Assembly (NCBI RefSeq): GCF_014304815.1 | Contig: NZ_CP047958.1 | Coordinates: forward strand, 1,240,001-1,304,000 | Length of the DNA: 64,000 nucleotides | Source: Synechococcus sp. MIT S9220 | GTDB taxonomy: Bacteria > Cyanobacteriota > Cyanobacteriia > PCC-6307 > Cyanobiaceae | Direction: 5' to 3' | In this document: positions 45,855 to 53,450 of the stretch, piece by piece | Layout of the letters: each line of letters begins with the position of its first letter | Position numbering within the stretch: position 1 is the stretch's first letter | Translations under genes and position numbers: made by a program | Notes under the pieces: generated by a model | Told to the model about the DNA's origin: nothing | What the model saw: the letters and a program-made list of their open reading frames with translations, nothing else | Database searches by the model: none

Positions 45855-46580
45855 TTACTCAATGGGCTGAAGCAAACGGCCATCCTCCATTTTCACCAGC
45901 CTGTCAGCAACATCAAGAATGCGCGGGTCGTGGGTGACCATCAACACCGAACAGGCTTGCTCGCGAGCCAGGAGCTTGAGTAATTCCACAACCTCACGAC
46001 CGGTCCCGCTGTCCAACGCTGCCGTCGGTTCATCGGCAAGCAGCAACTGGGGCCTTGCAGCCAGTGCACGAGCAATGGCCACGCGCTGTTTCTGACCACC
46101 CGAGAGGTCCTGAGGAAGCTTGCTGAGGTGATCCTCGAGCCCTACGGCCCTGAGCCACTCTCTGGCCTGATCACGGCGACCGCGATAACTGAAGCCCTCA
46201 AGGAGATCAGCTCCCATCTGCACGTTCTGCTCGGCCGTGAGGCAACGCAGAAGGTTATGGCCCTGGAAAATCATGCCGATCCGGCGGCGAAGCAACTGTC
46301 GTTGGCCCCGGCCGGCACCCTGGAGCTGCTGTCCAAACACGCGAACATCCCCCTGCTGGACTTGTCGAAGCGCGCCGATCAAGGTGAGCAGAGTGGTCTT
46401 GCCACAGCCTGATGGACCGGTCAGCAGCACCACTTCGCCGGCTGCGATCTGAAGATCAACCGACTGAAGAACCTGCCGGCGCATAGACCCACGTCCGTAC
46501 CAGTGGCTGAGATTTTCAATCTTCACCGTGCTGACGACATCAGCACCTTGGTGTTGAGCTGGATGAGAAAGAACCGTCAT
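45855..46580 (-). CDS. devA: DevA-like ABC transporter ATP-binding protein
   Basis: About 241 residues from ATG 46580. ABC motifs: Walker A TGPSGCGKTTLLTLIG, Q-loop GMIFQGHNLLRC, signature LSGGQKQRVAIARAL, Walker B LLLADEPTAALD, and switch His in MVTHDPRILD. The family is the MacB/LolD/DevA type, which drives substrate export through a TolC-like channel. The devC gene is 4 bases upstream in the operon. DevBCA exports heterocyst glycolipid in filamentous species; here, in a unicellular strain, the substrate is unknown. Confidence 0.9.
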   Translation of the reverse strand: MTVLSHPAQHQGADVVSTVKIENLSHWYGRGSMRRQVLQSVDLQIAAGEVVLLTGPSGCGKTTLLTLIGALRQVQQGDVRVFGQQLQGAGRGQRQLLRRRIGMIFQGHNLLRCLTAEQNVQMGADLLEGFSYRGRRDQAREWLRAVGLEDHLSKLPQDLSGGQKQRVAIARALAARPQLLLADEPTAALDSGTGREVVELLKLLAREQACSVLMVTHDPRILDVADRLVKMEDGRLLQPIE

Positions 46581-46584
46581 GGTC

Positions 46585-47757
46585 TCAGAAGATCTCCGCC
46601 GGATCGGCATCCACCAGACGGCGCATGGCCAAACCTGCCGAAGCCATGCACATGACCAGGATCATGCTGAACACCGTGATGGCTCGACTGAAATCCATCG
46701 CCACAGGGAGTGCGGTGGCACTTCTCACCAGCAGATAGAGACCTTGCCCGGCGGCATAAGCCGGCAAATATCCAAAGAGCGCAAGCAGAAGCCCCTCGCG
46801 CACAACCACACCCAGCAGGGTTCTGAGCTTGTAGCCCATGGCCATCAACGTGGCGTACTCAGGCAGATGGTCACTGACATCGGAATACAGCACCTGATAA
46901 ACGATCACGCAGCCGACAACAAATCCCATGGCAGCACCCAAGGTGAAAATGAAGCCAATCGATGTGCTTGTGCGCCAGTAGTTCTGCTCGAAATCAATAA
47001 AACCCTGCTTGGTGAGAACCGTGACGTCCTCAGGGAGCAGAGCGTTGAGTTTCTGCACCACCGCTTCGGCGTCCGTGCCCTGCTGCAACCGAACCAGTCC
47101 AACTTCGATGCTTCCTGGGGGCGTGTTGGGCAGGAGCTCGAGAAACGTTTCGCTGCTGGTGAGCAAATTGCCATCAGCACCGAAGGAGCTGCCGAGCTCA
47201 ATCAAACCGGCCACCCGCACTCTTTTCCCTGAGATCTCACTTTCAACGGTTCGACCATCTCGGAACCATTCGGCCACCGGCCCAAACTCAGGACGCGACT
47301 TCTCATCGAACAGAACCCGACCTTTCTGAGTCAGCACCTGAGCTTTGGGCGCCAGGGTTGGGTCCACAAACAGGGGATCACCCGGCTCAAAACCAAGGGC
47401 AAGGATCGATCGGGTGCCGCGTGTCTTGGGATTGCGCCAGAGCAGAAGATTCCAGTGCACTGGCGTGATGCCTTCCACCTCAGGCAGGGCCATGGTCTGC
47501 ACCAAACGACGCCGGGGAAAGCCAGCCATGCTCACGGAACTGGTCGAGCGTGGACTGATCAGAACAATGTCAGCGTCGAAGAGGCGATGCACCGTGACGC
47601 TGGCATCAAAGAGGCCGTCGCGGAATCCCAGCTGCATGAACATCAGGATTCCCGCGAAACTGATGCCGGCCAGTGCAACAGCCAGACGAACCGGCTGCCT
47701 GACCAGCATCAGTGAAGCCAGTGGAATCCCTCGCCCGCTCAGGAAGCGACCGATCAT
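46585..47757 (-). CDS. devC: DevC-like ABC exporter permease
   Basis: 390 residues. One N-terminal membrane helix (LAVALAGISFAGILMFMQLG), a large periplasmic MacB-like domain (LFDADIVLISPRSTSSVSMA to KLNALLPEDVTVL), and three C-terminal helices (STSIGFIFTLGAAMGFVVGC, VVREGLLLALFGYLPAYAAG). This is the FtsX/MacB permease fold that passes mechanical force to a periplasmic partner. It overlaps devB by 4 bases (47754-47757) and lies next to devA, forming a three-gene exporter operon. Confidence 0.88.
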   Translation of the reverse strand: MIGRFLSGRGIPLASLMLVRQPVRLAVALAGISFAGILMFMQLGFRDGLFDASVTVHRLFDADIVLISPRSTSSVSMAGFPRRRLVQTMALPEVEGITPVHWNLLLWRNPKTRGTRSILALGFEPGDPLFVDPTLAPKAQVLTQKGRVLFDEKSRPEFGPVAEWFRDGRTVESEISGKRVRVAGLIELGSSFGADGNLLTSSETFLELLPNTPPGSIEVGLVRLQQGTDAEAVVQKLNALLPEDVTVLTKQGFIDFEQNYWRTSTSIGFIFTLGAAMGFVVGCVIVYQVLYSDVSDHLPEYATLMAMGYKLRTLLGVVVREGLLLALFGYLPAYAAGQGLYLLVRSATALPVAMDFSRAITVFSMILVMCMASAGLAMRRLVDADPAEIF

Positions 47758-48779
47758 GAGGATCCGAATCGGGCGATCACCTTCAAGCCCGAGAGTCTTG
47801 AAACACGCTGGGTGGATCCTGAATCCAAGCGGACCAACACTTCAACGATCCTGGCGTCCGCATCACCGGTCGGATCCGTGGACAACACCTGTCGTTGTCG
47901 CACCTGAGGACTGATGCGTGCAACCGTTCCCTGGAGACCCCCTTCGAAACCGCCGTTCTCACTGATCAACGTGACCGCTTCGCCAAGCTTGATGCGGTTG
48001 ATATCTGACTCGTAAACCTCGATCAGAGCCTCCATCGACTGACTCGCTCCAACGTCCAAGACACCGTCGGCGCTAGGTCGCTCACCCACCCGGGCACGCA
48101 GCTTGAGAACCGTTCCATCGATTGGAGAACGAAGTTCGCTGTCGTTCAAATCAGCTTCTAGTTTTCCGCGCTCGGCGATCAGTTCAGCCTTTTTGCGCTC
48201 AAGCAGGGTGAGTTGGTTCTGTTTTTCCTCCAATACAACAACTTCCACCGCACCCTGACCGGCGCCCTGTGCGTAACGGGCAACCTCTCTTCGCTTCAGC
48301 GGTATCTCCGTCTCAGCGGTGAGGATCTTGGCGTCGGTTGCGGCGAGATCCGCTTCAATCTTCGGCCGGTTGTCGAACACAGCAAGAACTTGCCCCTTGC
48401 GCACCGGATCGCCTTCATTCACCAACAGTGAAGACACCCTCGGTGAGCCACCGAAACCACTCACCGGTGCCGCCAGACGACGGACCTCACCAGCAGGTCT
48501 GAGGCTTCCGAGGGCTGCGACCGATTCGGGCTGTCGGCTTGCGACCTGCTCCGAAGCAGCAGCAGGGGTGGGTGGCTGCGGTCGACGCAGCATCAACACT
48601 CCACCAGCAACAGCAAGTATTGCCAGGGCACCGACGCCGAGCCAGATCCGACTTGATCCACTCAGGGACTCGGTGGCTCGTCGAACAGCAGCTCCTCGAT
48701 GTACCGATTCGCCCAGACCGTCCCGAAGGCTTTCTCCAGAACCCGCCGCGTTTTGTCGTTGCGTTTCTGTTGCCGGCAA
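47754..48779 (-). CDS. devB: DevB-like membrane fusion (HlyD) protein
   Basis: 341 residues. One N-terminal helix (IWLGVGALAILAVAGGVLML), then lipoyl/barrel-sandwich halves (PVSGFGGSPRVSSLLVNEGD and RSPIDGTVLKLRARVGE) around a coiled-coil hairpin (LTLLERKKAELIAERGKLEA), the adaptor architecture that bridges inner-membrane pump and outer channel. No later ATG fits, so the start at 48779 appears genuine and lies 118 bases inside the end of pcyA in another frame. The first gene of devBCA. Confidence 0.87.
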   Translation of the reverse strand: MPATETQRQNAAGSGESLRDGLGESVHRGAAVRRATESLSGSSRIWLGVGALAILAVAGGVLMLRRPQPPTPAAASEQVASRQPESVAALGSLRPAGEVRRLAAPVSGFGGSPRVSSLLVNEGDPVRKGQVLAVFDNRPKIEADLAATDAKILTAETEIPLKRREVARYAQGAGQGAVEVVVLEEKQNQLTLLERKKAELIAERGKLEADLNDSELRSPIDGTVLKLRARVGERPSADGVLDVGASQSMEALIEVYESDINRIKLGEAVTLISENGGFEGGLQGTVARISPQVRQRQVLSTDPTGDADARIVEVLVRLDSGSTQRVSRLSGLKVIARFGSS

Positions 48780-49396
48780 TAGGACACCTGTCCGTGATAT
48801 CGAGCCAGAGTAGAAGGAGCACTTGGGTCATCGGGCTCTGCAACCTGCACGGCATCGCCCAGAACCTGGAGGTAATCGTCAACCAGTTCCACGAACCAAT
48901 CTTCTTCCTGTTGATTCACCGGGCGAATGAATCTCACAAACGGCGAGAAGATGGTGGCCCAAGTGGGAAGTTCGCGCACCTGTTCAAAGGCAGGGATCAC
49001 AGCGGCTTCAAGGCCACGCTCAATGCGTTCGGGAAGCTGATCACCAACCGGGGAAAGATCGATGATGGCCGCGGAGATTCCGGCGGGGCTGGCAACGATG
49101 TCGGCGCCGAACACCGGCAGATCAAAGCGAGGATCGGGGAAAAAGACGCAATGAAGGATCTGCAGCCCGAGTCCAAGTCGTGCGATTTCCAGGTGCAGTT
49201 TGCGCAGTCCACGACAGGAATGCACCTCATTGGTGATGAACAGAGCCTCGCCATCCAGCGTGCCGATGATCTCCTCGAGGTCAGTCGACAACATGAGTGG
49301 ATTGAGCTCCGGAAAGCCGTCCCTGCACTGACGAATGCGAGCAGCCAGAGCCATCACCAGCGGGTGCATCTCCTGACCGCTCGGGGACGCTGGCAT
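48662..49396 (-). CDS. pcyA: Phycocyanobilin:ferredoxin oxidoreductase
   Basis: 244 residues from ATG 49396 (MPASPSGQEMHPLVM); a frame to 49726 adds unrelated residues. The PcyA core is clear: the bilin pocket with ALFITNEVHSCRGLRKLH, LQILHCVFFPDPRFDLPVFG and ADIVASPAGISAAIIDLSP, with the catalytic aspartate in FGADIV. It reduces biliverdin to phycocyanobilin for phycobilisomes and phytochromes. It diverges from the peptidase gene at 49421 with only 24 bases between the starts, so they share a promoter region. Confidence 0.95.
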   Translation of the reverse strand: MPASPSGQEMHPLVMALAARIRQCRDGFPELNPLMLSTDLEEIIGTLDGEALFITNEVHSCRGLRKLHLEIARLGLGLQILHCVFFPDPRFDLPVFGADIVASPAGISAAIIDLSPVGDQLPERIERGLEAAVIPAFEQVRELPTWATIFSPFVRFIRPVNQQEEDWFVELVDDYLQVLGDAVQVAEPDDPSAPSTLARYHGQVSYCRQQKRNDKTRRVLEKAFGTVWANRYIEELLFDEPPSP

Positions 49397-49420
49397 CAAT
49401 CCGATCCGTAAGTGCACAGA

Positions 49421-50710
49421 ATGGGACTTTGCCACGGGACCCTGACTGCGATCCCATCCGGTCCGGTGCTCGAACACCGCACTCTTCACAACGGCAGCAA
49501 CCTTGTGACTGCCGCCATCCCCGATGCGGCACTCACCTGCCTCGATTTCTGGTGTCGAGGCGGAAGCGCCTGGGAGAGAAGCGGTGAGGAGGGCATGGCT
49601 CACTTCCTCGAACACATGGTGTTCAAGGGCAGCCGAAGGCTGGGTCCAGGTGAATTTGACCGGAGAATTGAAGCGCTGGGTGGCAGCAGCAACGCAGCCA
49701 CTGGATTTGATGACGTGCACTACCACGTGCTTGTGCCCAGTGCGGAATCGAAGGAAGCACTCGATTTGCTTCTGGATCTCGTTCTCGATCCGGCTCTCGA
49801 GCAGGACAGCTTCTCAATGGAGCGCGAGGTGGTGCTCGAGGAGATCGCCCAGTACCGAGATCAGCCTGATGACCAAGTGCTGCAGACCCTGCTGGAACTC
49901 TGCTGTGCTCCCCACTCCTATGGCAGACCCATTCTCGGTTGGGAGAACAGCCTGCGAGAGATGAGCCCTGGTGGGATGAGGAGTTACCACCATCGCCGCT
50001 ACCAAGGAGCCAACTGCTGCCTCTCGGTAGCTGGAGCCCTCGAGGAGGGTCTGATCAGTCACGTGCTCAGCAGCCCGCTTGCGGCGCTGGACACATTGAT
50101 GGACTCCGATCAGAACACAAGGACCCAATCTTCACTGAGCTTTCACAGCGGACGGCAATGCCGAACGTTCCCTCGACTGGAAGCAGCACGATTGATGATG
50201 GTCTGGCCCGTTGCCTCTGCAGACGACCAGCTGGCAATCGCCGGTGCGGATCTGGCCACCACCATCCTTGCCGAGGGTCGGCGCAGCCGGTTGGTGCAGA
50301 AGCTGCGCGAAGAGCTTCAGATTGTTGAATCCATCGACATGGATGTCACCACGCTGGAACAGGGAAGCCTGGTCATGCTTGAGGCATGTTGCCCCGCCGA
50401 ACAGATCGAAGGCGTGGAGATGGAAATCCACCAACAGCTGAACAGCAGCTTGACCACGGCCATCACGGATGAGGAATTTCATCGCGCGCTGCAACTGGTC
50501 GGCAACGGTCATCGCTTCAGTCTCGAAGCGCCTGGAGCTGTGGCCGCCAGTGCCGGTTCACAGACACTCTGGGGACGACACCGAGACCTTCTGGCTCCAC
50601 TTCAGGACCTGATGCACTGGAATGCTTCAACGTTGCGGGAACGGGTCATGCCCCTCCTGCAACCCCAACACAGCTTCACCCTGATTGCCCGATCGGAGGA
50701 CAACGCTTGA
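49421..50710 (+). CDS. M16 family zinc peptidase (catalytic subunit)
   Basis: About 429 residues from ATG 49421 (a GTG at 49412 is possible). The inverted zinc motif HxxEH is in MAHFLEHMVFKGS, with the distal glutamate in EREVVLEEIAQYRD. M16 peptidases (pitrilysin, processing peptidase) form clam-like chambers and act on short peptides. The second gene lacks the metal site, as in heterodimeric peptidases where one half is catalytic. The genes overlap by 4 bases at 50707-50710. Confidence 0.9.
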   Translation: MGLCHGTLTAIPSGPVLEHRTLHNGSNLVTAAIPDAALTCLDFWCRGGSAWERSGEEGMAHFLEHMVFKGSRRLGPGEFDRRIEALGGSSNAATGFDDVHYHVLVPSAESKEALDLLLDLVLDPALEQDSFSMEREVVLEEIAQYRDQPDDQVLQTLLELCCAPHSYGRPILGWENSLREMSPGGMRSYHHRRYQGANCCLSVAGALEEGLISHVLSSPLAALDTLMDSDQNTRTQSSLSFHSGRQCRTFPRLEAARLMMVWPVASADDQLAIAGADLATTILAEGRRSRLVQKLREELQIVESIDMDVTTLEQGSLVMLEACCPAEQIEGVEMEIHQQLNSSLTTAITDEEFHRALQLVGNGHRFSLEAPGAVAASAGSQTLWGRHRDLLAPLQDLMHWNASTLRERVMPLLQPQHSFTLIARSEDNA

Positions 50711-51987
50711 GCTCCAGCTGTGATCTCGTTCTCGATCCGGTGACCACGACCGGTGTGCTCTCCGCCAAGCTCTGGATCCGGCGGGGAAGCAGTGCTGATC
50801 CGCTCGGGCAGAGGGGCGGGCATCAGCTTTTGGGCTCAGTGCTCAGCCGGGGATGCGGTCCTGTCGATCATCTGCAACTGGCGGATCTCGTTGAAGGCTG
50901 TGGCGCCGGTCTTCGTTGTGACACCCATGAAGACGGAATTCTGATCAGTCTCAAGTGCCGCGACATTGATGCCGATCGTTTGTTGCCTGCACTGGGCTGG
51001 ATGCTGCGCCAGCCGCATCTGGACGAAAGTCAGATCGAACTGGAGCGAGATCTGAGCCTGCAGGCCCTTCAACGACAGAGAGAGGATCCCTTCCATCGCG
51101 CCTTTGATGGCTGGAGACAGCTGGCCTATGGCAAGGGTCCCTACGGGCACGATCCACTCGGAATCGGGATCGACCTCGAACAGCTTCAGAAAGCGCAATT
51201 GACCAGCCTTGCCTCAGATCTCGAAAGCCGAGGCTCGGTGCTGGCTCTGTCCGGAACGATTCCTGATCAGGCCCAAGCGCAACTGGTGGACTGGCTCGGC
51301 ACATGCAAGACCGAATCCAGCTCCTCAGAAGCCGGATCAGCGATCCGAGCATCATTGGAATCGGACCGTGGCGAAAGAGCTTCGCTAGGGCTTCAGTCCC
51401 TCGCCACCGAACAGGTGGTGCTGATGCTTGGGCAAGCCGCTCTGCCCCACGGTCACCCTGACGACCTGGCACTGAGGCTGCTCCAGGCCCACCTGGGCTC
51501 AGGCATGTCCAGCCTGTTGTTCCGACGGCTTCGGGAGGAGCATGGCGTCGCTTACGACGTGGGTGTCCATCACCCGGCACGCGCTGGAGCGGCACCCTTC
51601 GTGATGCATGCCTCAACCGGAGTCGACAGGGCGGAACTATCGCTCGAACTCTTGCTTAAAAGTTGGATTGAGCTGATGGAGACGAGCATCTCTGAGGTCG
51701 ATCTCAAGCTCGCCAAGGCCAAATTCAAGGGGCAGCTGGCTCACGGCTCCCAGACCACTGGCCAGAGGGCGGAGCGGAGAGCGCAACTGCGTGGTCTGAA
51801 TCTCCCTGATGACCATGACCAGAGCTGCCTCAACCAACTGGATCAGCTGCGGGCCAGTGATCTGCGTGACGCAGCAGGACGCCATTTGCAGAGTCCGCAA
51901 CTCAGCTTGTGCGGCCCCGCGGAAACCCTGGCATCTCTGGAGAAACAATGGACCCTCAGCGCTTTTGCTGAAGGCAACGCGCCTTGA
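50707..51987 (+). CDS. M16 family peptidase-like protein, non-catalytic subunit
   Basis: 426 residues with the M16 fold, starting at TTG 50707. At the zinc motif position the sequence reads RGGHQLLGSVLSRG, with no HxxEH, so it cannot bind zinc in the usual way. The Arg/Tyr motif near the C-terminus is kept (FRRLREEHGVAYDVGVHHPA), which in partners helps bind substrate. This is the usual split of a catalytic and a substrate-holding half. Coupled to the preceding gene by overlap. Confidence 0.88.
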   Translation: MSSSCDLVLDPVTTTGVLSAKLWIRRGSSADPLGQRGGHQLLGSVLSRGCGPVDHLQLADLVEGCGAGLRCDTHEDGILISLKCRDIDADRLLPALGWMLRQPHLDESQIELERDLSLQALQRQREDPFHRAFDGWRQLAYGKGPYGHDPLGIGIDLEQLQKAQLTSLASDLESRGSVLALSGTIPDQAQAQLVDWLGTCKTESSSSEAGSAIRASLESDRGERASLGLQSLATEQVVLMLGQAALPHGHPDDLALRLLQAHLGSGMSSLLFRRLREEHGVAYDVGVHHPARAGAAPFVMHASTGVDRAELSLELLLKSWIELMETSISEVDLKLAKAKFKGQLAHGSQTTGQRAERRAQLRGLNLPDDHDQSCLNQLDQLRASDLRDAAGRHLQSPQLSLCGPAETLASLEKQWTLSAFAEGNAP

Positions 51988-51991
51988 TCAG

Positions 51992-52012
51992 TCAGCCGGA
52001 TCAGTCGGCTGA
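51992..52012. other. Perfect 7-bp hairpin between convergent genes
   Basis: TCAGCCG-GATCAGT-CGGCTGA forms a 7-bp perfect stem with a 7-base loop between the M16 gene end (51987) and the sipA stop (52001-52003). It could end transcription in either direction, but no T-run follows. It may instead be a protein-binding or simple structural element. Confidence 0.4.
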
Positions 52013-52318
52013 ATCAGCAGATGCATGCGTCTCTGATGAAGCATCGGAGTCCGATAAGCCTGCTGAGTCCGATGGGGCATCCTGATCCGAGACCGTGTTC
52101 AAGTCTTCGCTCACAAGCGTGAGTTGCTCGATCGACAGCAGAAACGTGCCCCTGGCAAAGCGCACCGCCGCAGTTTCCGCCGGCTGCAGTGCCATGACCC
52201 TGCCGATCTCGTTGTGGGCCACAAGATCAGGAGGTCTGAGCATCGGCATTGGATCAGCTGTCTTCAAAAAGGTCTGAGGGCGAACCAGTCGCACCTGGTC
52301 ACCAATGGAAACGGACAT
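52001..52318 (-). CDS. sipA: SipA (NblS-interacting protein) with Ser/Asp-rich tail
   Basis: 105 residues from ATG 52318. The first about 65 residues match the SipA/DUF3148 fold: MSVSIGDQVRLVRPQTFLKT, ADPMPMLRPPDLVA and VRFARGTFLLSIEQL. SipA binds the histidine kinase NblS, part of the light/nutrient stress network that controls high-light genes. The last about 40 residues are an acidic, low-complexity Ser/Asp/Ala tail (DQDAPSDSAGLSDSDASSE), which I do not expect in the family. Divergent from bioY. Confidence 0.86.
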   Translation of the reverse strand: MSVSIGDQVRLVRPQTFLKTADPMPMLRPPDLVAHNEIGRVMALQPAETAAVRFARGTFLLSIEQLTLVSEDLNTVSDQDAPSDSAGLSDSDASSETHASADSAD

Positions 52319-52374
52319 CTCTGCTGGGCAATGCATCTCTCTTACAGCAGGATGGTGCGAGCTGACGATTGCCC

Positions 52375-52947
52375 GTGCGGGCACTGGCCACCTGGAGCGG
52401 CGCTCTTGCCGGATTGCTTCTGATCCTGGTTGGAAGCCTGATTCCGACTGCCCTGCTTCTGCCGCTGCCTGAATTACCCCCGGCACTGCTGGGTCTACCC
52501 AGCACCTGGCAGGTTCCGGCACTACTCGTCTGTGCCCTTGTCGCGGGTCCACGAGCGGGCGTGATCGCTTCAGTGGCTTATCTGACCATCGGCTTGGTGG
52601 ACCTGCCTGTATTCCATGGAGGTGGTGGTTTCGCTTACGTACTGAATCCTGGATTCGGATATCTGGCTGGATTCGTCCCTGCCGCCTGGTTGACCGGTCG
52701 GCTGGCCCAGCAGAACGGCATGAATGACATCGCCAGACTGACTCTGGCAGCCATGGCCGGCCTGCTGACCATCCAGGTCTGCGGTCTGCTCAATCTTGTT
52801 CTGGGAGCTGCACTGAATCGCTGGAATGAACCCCTGATCGAGCTTGTGTTCGGGTACAGCCTCGGGCCCCTGGCAGCCCAGCTCGCCCTGTGTTGCGCCG
52901 CTGGGCTGATCGCACGCGTGACCCGTCGTGTGCTCTGGGTGGAATGA
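52375..52947 (+). CDS. bioY: Biotin transporter BioY
   Basis: 190 residues with six membrane helices. The BioY signature is seen in FAYVLNPGFGYLAGFVPAAW, plus PSTWQVPALLVCALVAGP and RAGVIASVAYLTIGLVDLP. BioY is the S-component of the biotin ECF transporter and can work alone at high expression. The start is GTG 52375 (TTG 52369 possible). Its TGA stop overlaps the lspA ATG (ATGA), so both are co-translated. Confidence 0.92.
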   Translation: MRALATWSGALAGLLLILVGSLIPTALLLPLPELPPALLGLPSTWQVPALLVCALVAGPRAGVIASVAYLTIGLVDLPVFHGGGGFAYVLNPGFGYLAGFVPAAWLTGRLAQQNGMNDIARLTLAAMAGLLTIQVCGLLNLVLGAALNRWNEPLIELVFGYSLGPLAAQLALCCAAGLIARVTRRVLWVE

Positions 52948-53450
52948 GCCGGAACCATGCCATGAACAGCCGACCAGCTCAAAGCATGCGACGCGGCAGC
53001 GTCGTTGCGCTCAGTGTGCTCATGGTGGTGCTGGATCAGCTCAGCAAGCACTGGGCCCGAGGAACCCTGCTCCCAGGGGAGACGAGGCCCTTCATTCCCG
53101 GATTGCTGCAACTGAATCTGGTGCGCAACACCGGTGCTGCCTTCAGTCTGTTCCGAGATTCCTCCCTGATCCTGGGGATTCTCAGCCTGGTGGTCGCCAT
53201 CGGCGTGAGCATCTGGATCTGGCGGGAGGCCAGACGAGGTCTCTGGATGGGGCTGGCCCTCGGCTTTCTGCTCGGAGGCACGATTGGCAATGGCATCGAC
53301 CGCTGGCGTCTTGGCCATGTGACCGATTTTCTCGAACTGGTGCCGATCCAGTTTCCGATTTTCAACTGGGCGGATATCGCCATCAACCTGGCAGTCCTCT
53401 GCTTTGCCATCGACGCACTTAGCAACAGACATGAGCAGAGCGACGGCTGA
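52944..53450 (+). CDS. lspA: Lipoprotein signal peptidase (signal peptidase II)
   Basis: 168 residues from the ATG at 52944 overlapping bioY. Four membrane helices and the two catalytic aspartates are in GNGIDRWRLGHVTDFLEL and FNWADIAINLAV, with the preceding NTGAAFSLFRD motif. LspA cleaves the signal of diacylglyceryl-modified prolipoproteins. The 3' end overlaps the following penicillin-binding protein gene by about 20 bases. Confidence 0.95.
   Translation: MSRNHAMNSRPAQSMRRGSVVALSVLMVVLDQLSKHWARGTLLPGETRPFIPGLLQLNLVRNTGAAFSLFRDSSLILGILSLVVAIGVSIWIWREARRGLWMGLALGFLLGGTIGNGIDRWRLGHVTDFLELVPIQFPIFNWADIAINLAVLCFAIDALSNRHEQSDG

Noticed and set aside
46579-47232. 217-codon plus-strand frame over devC
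   Set aside because: Antisense shadow of the DevC permease; composition unnatural.
48539-49411. 290-codon plus-strand frame over pcyA and devB
   Set aside because: Shadow of PcyA and DevB on the other strand; no coherent domain.
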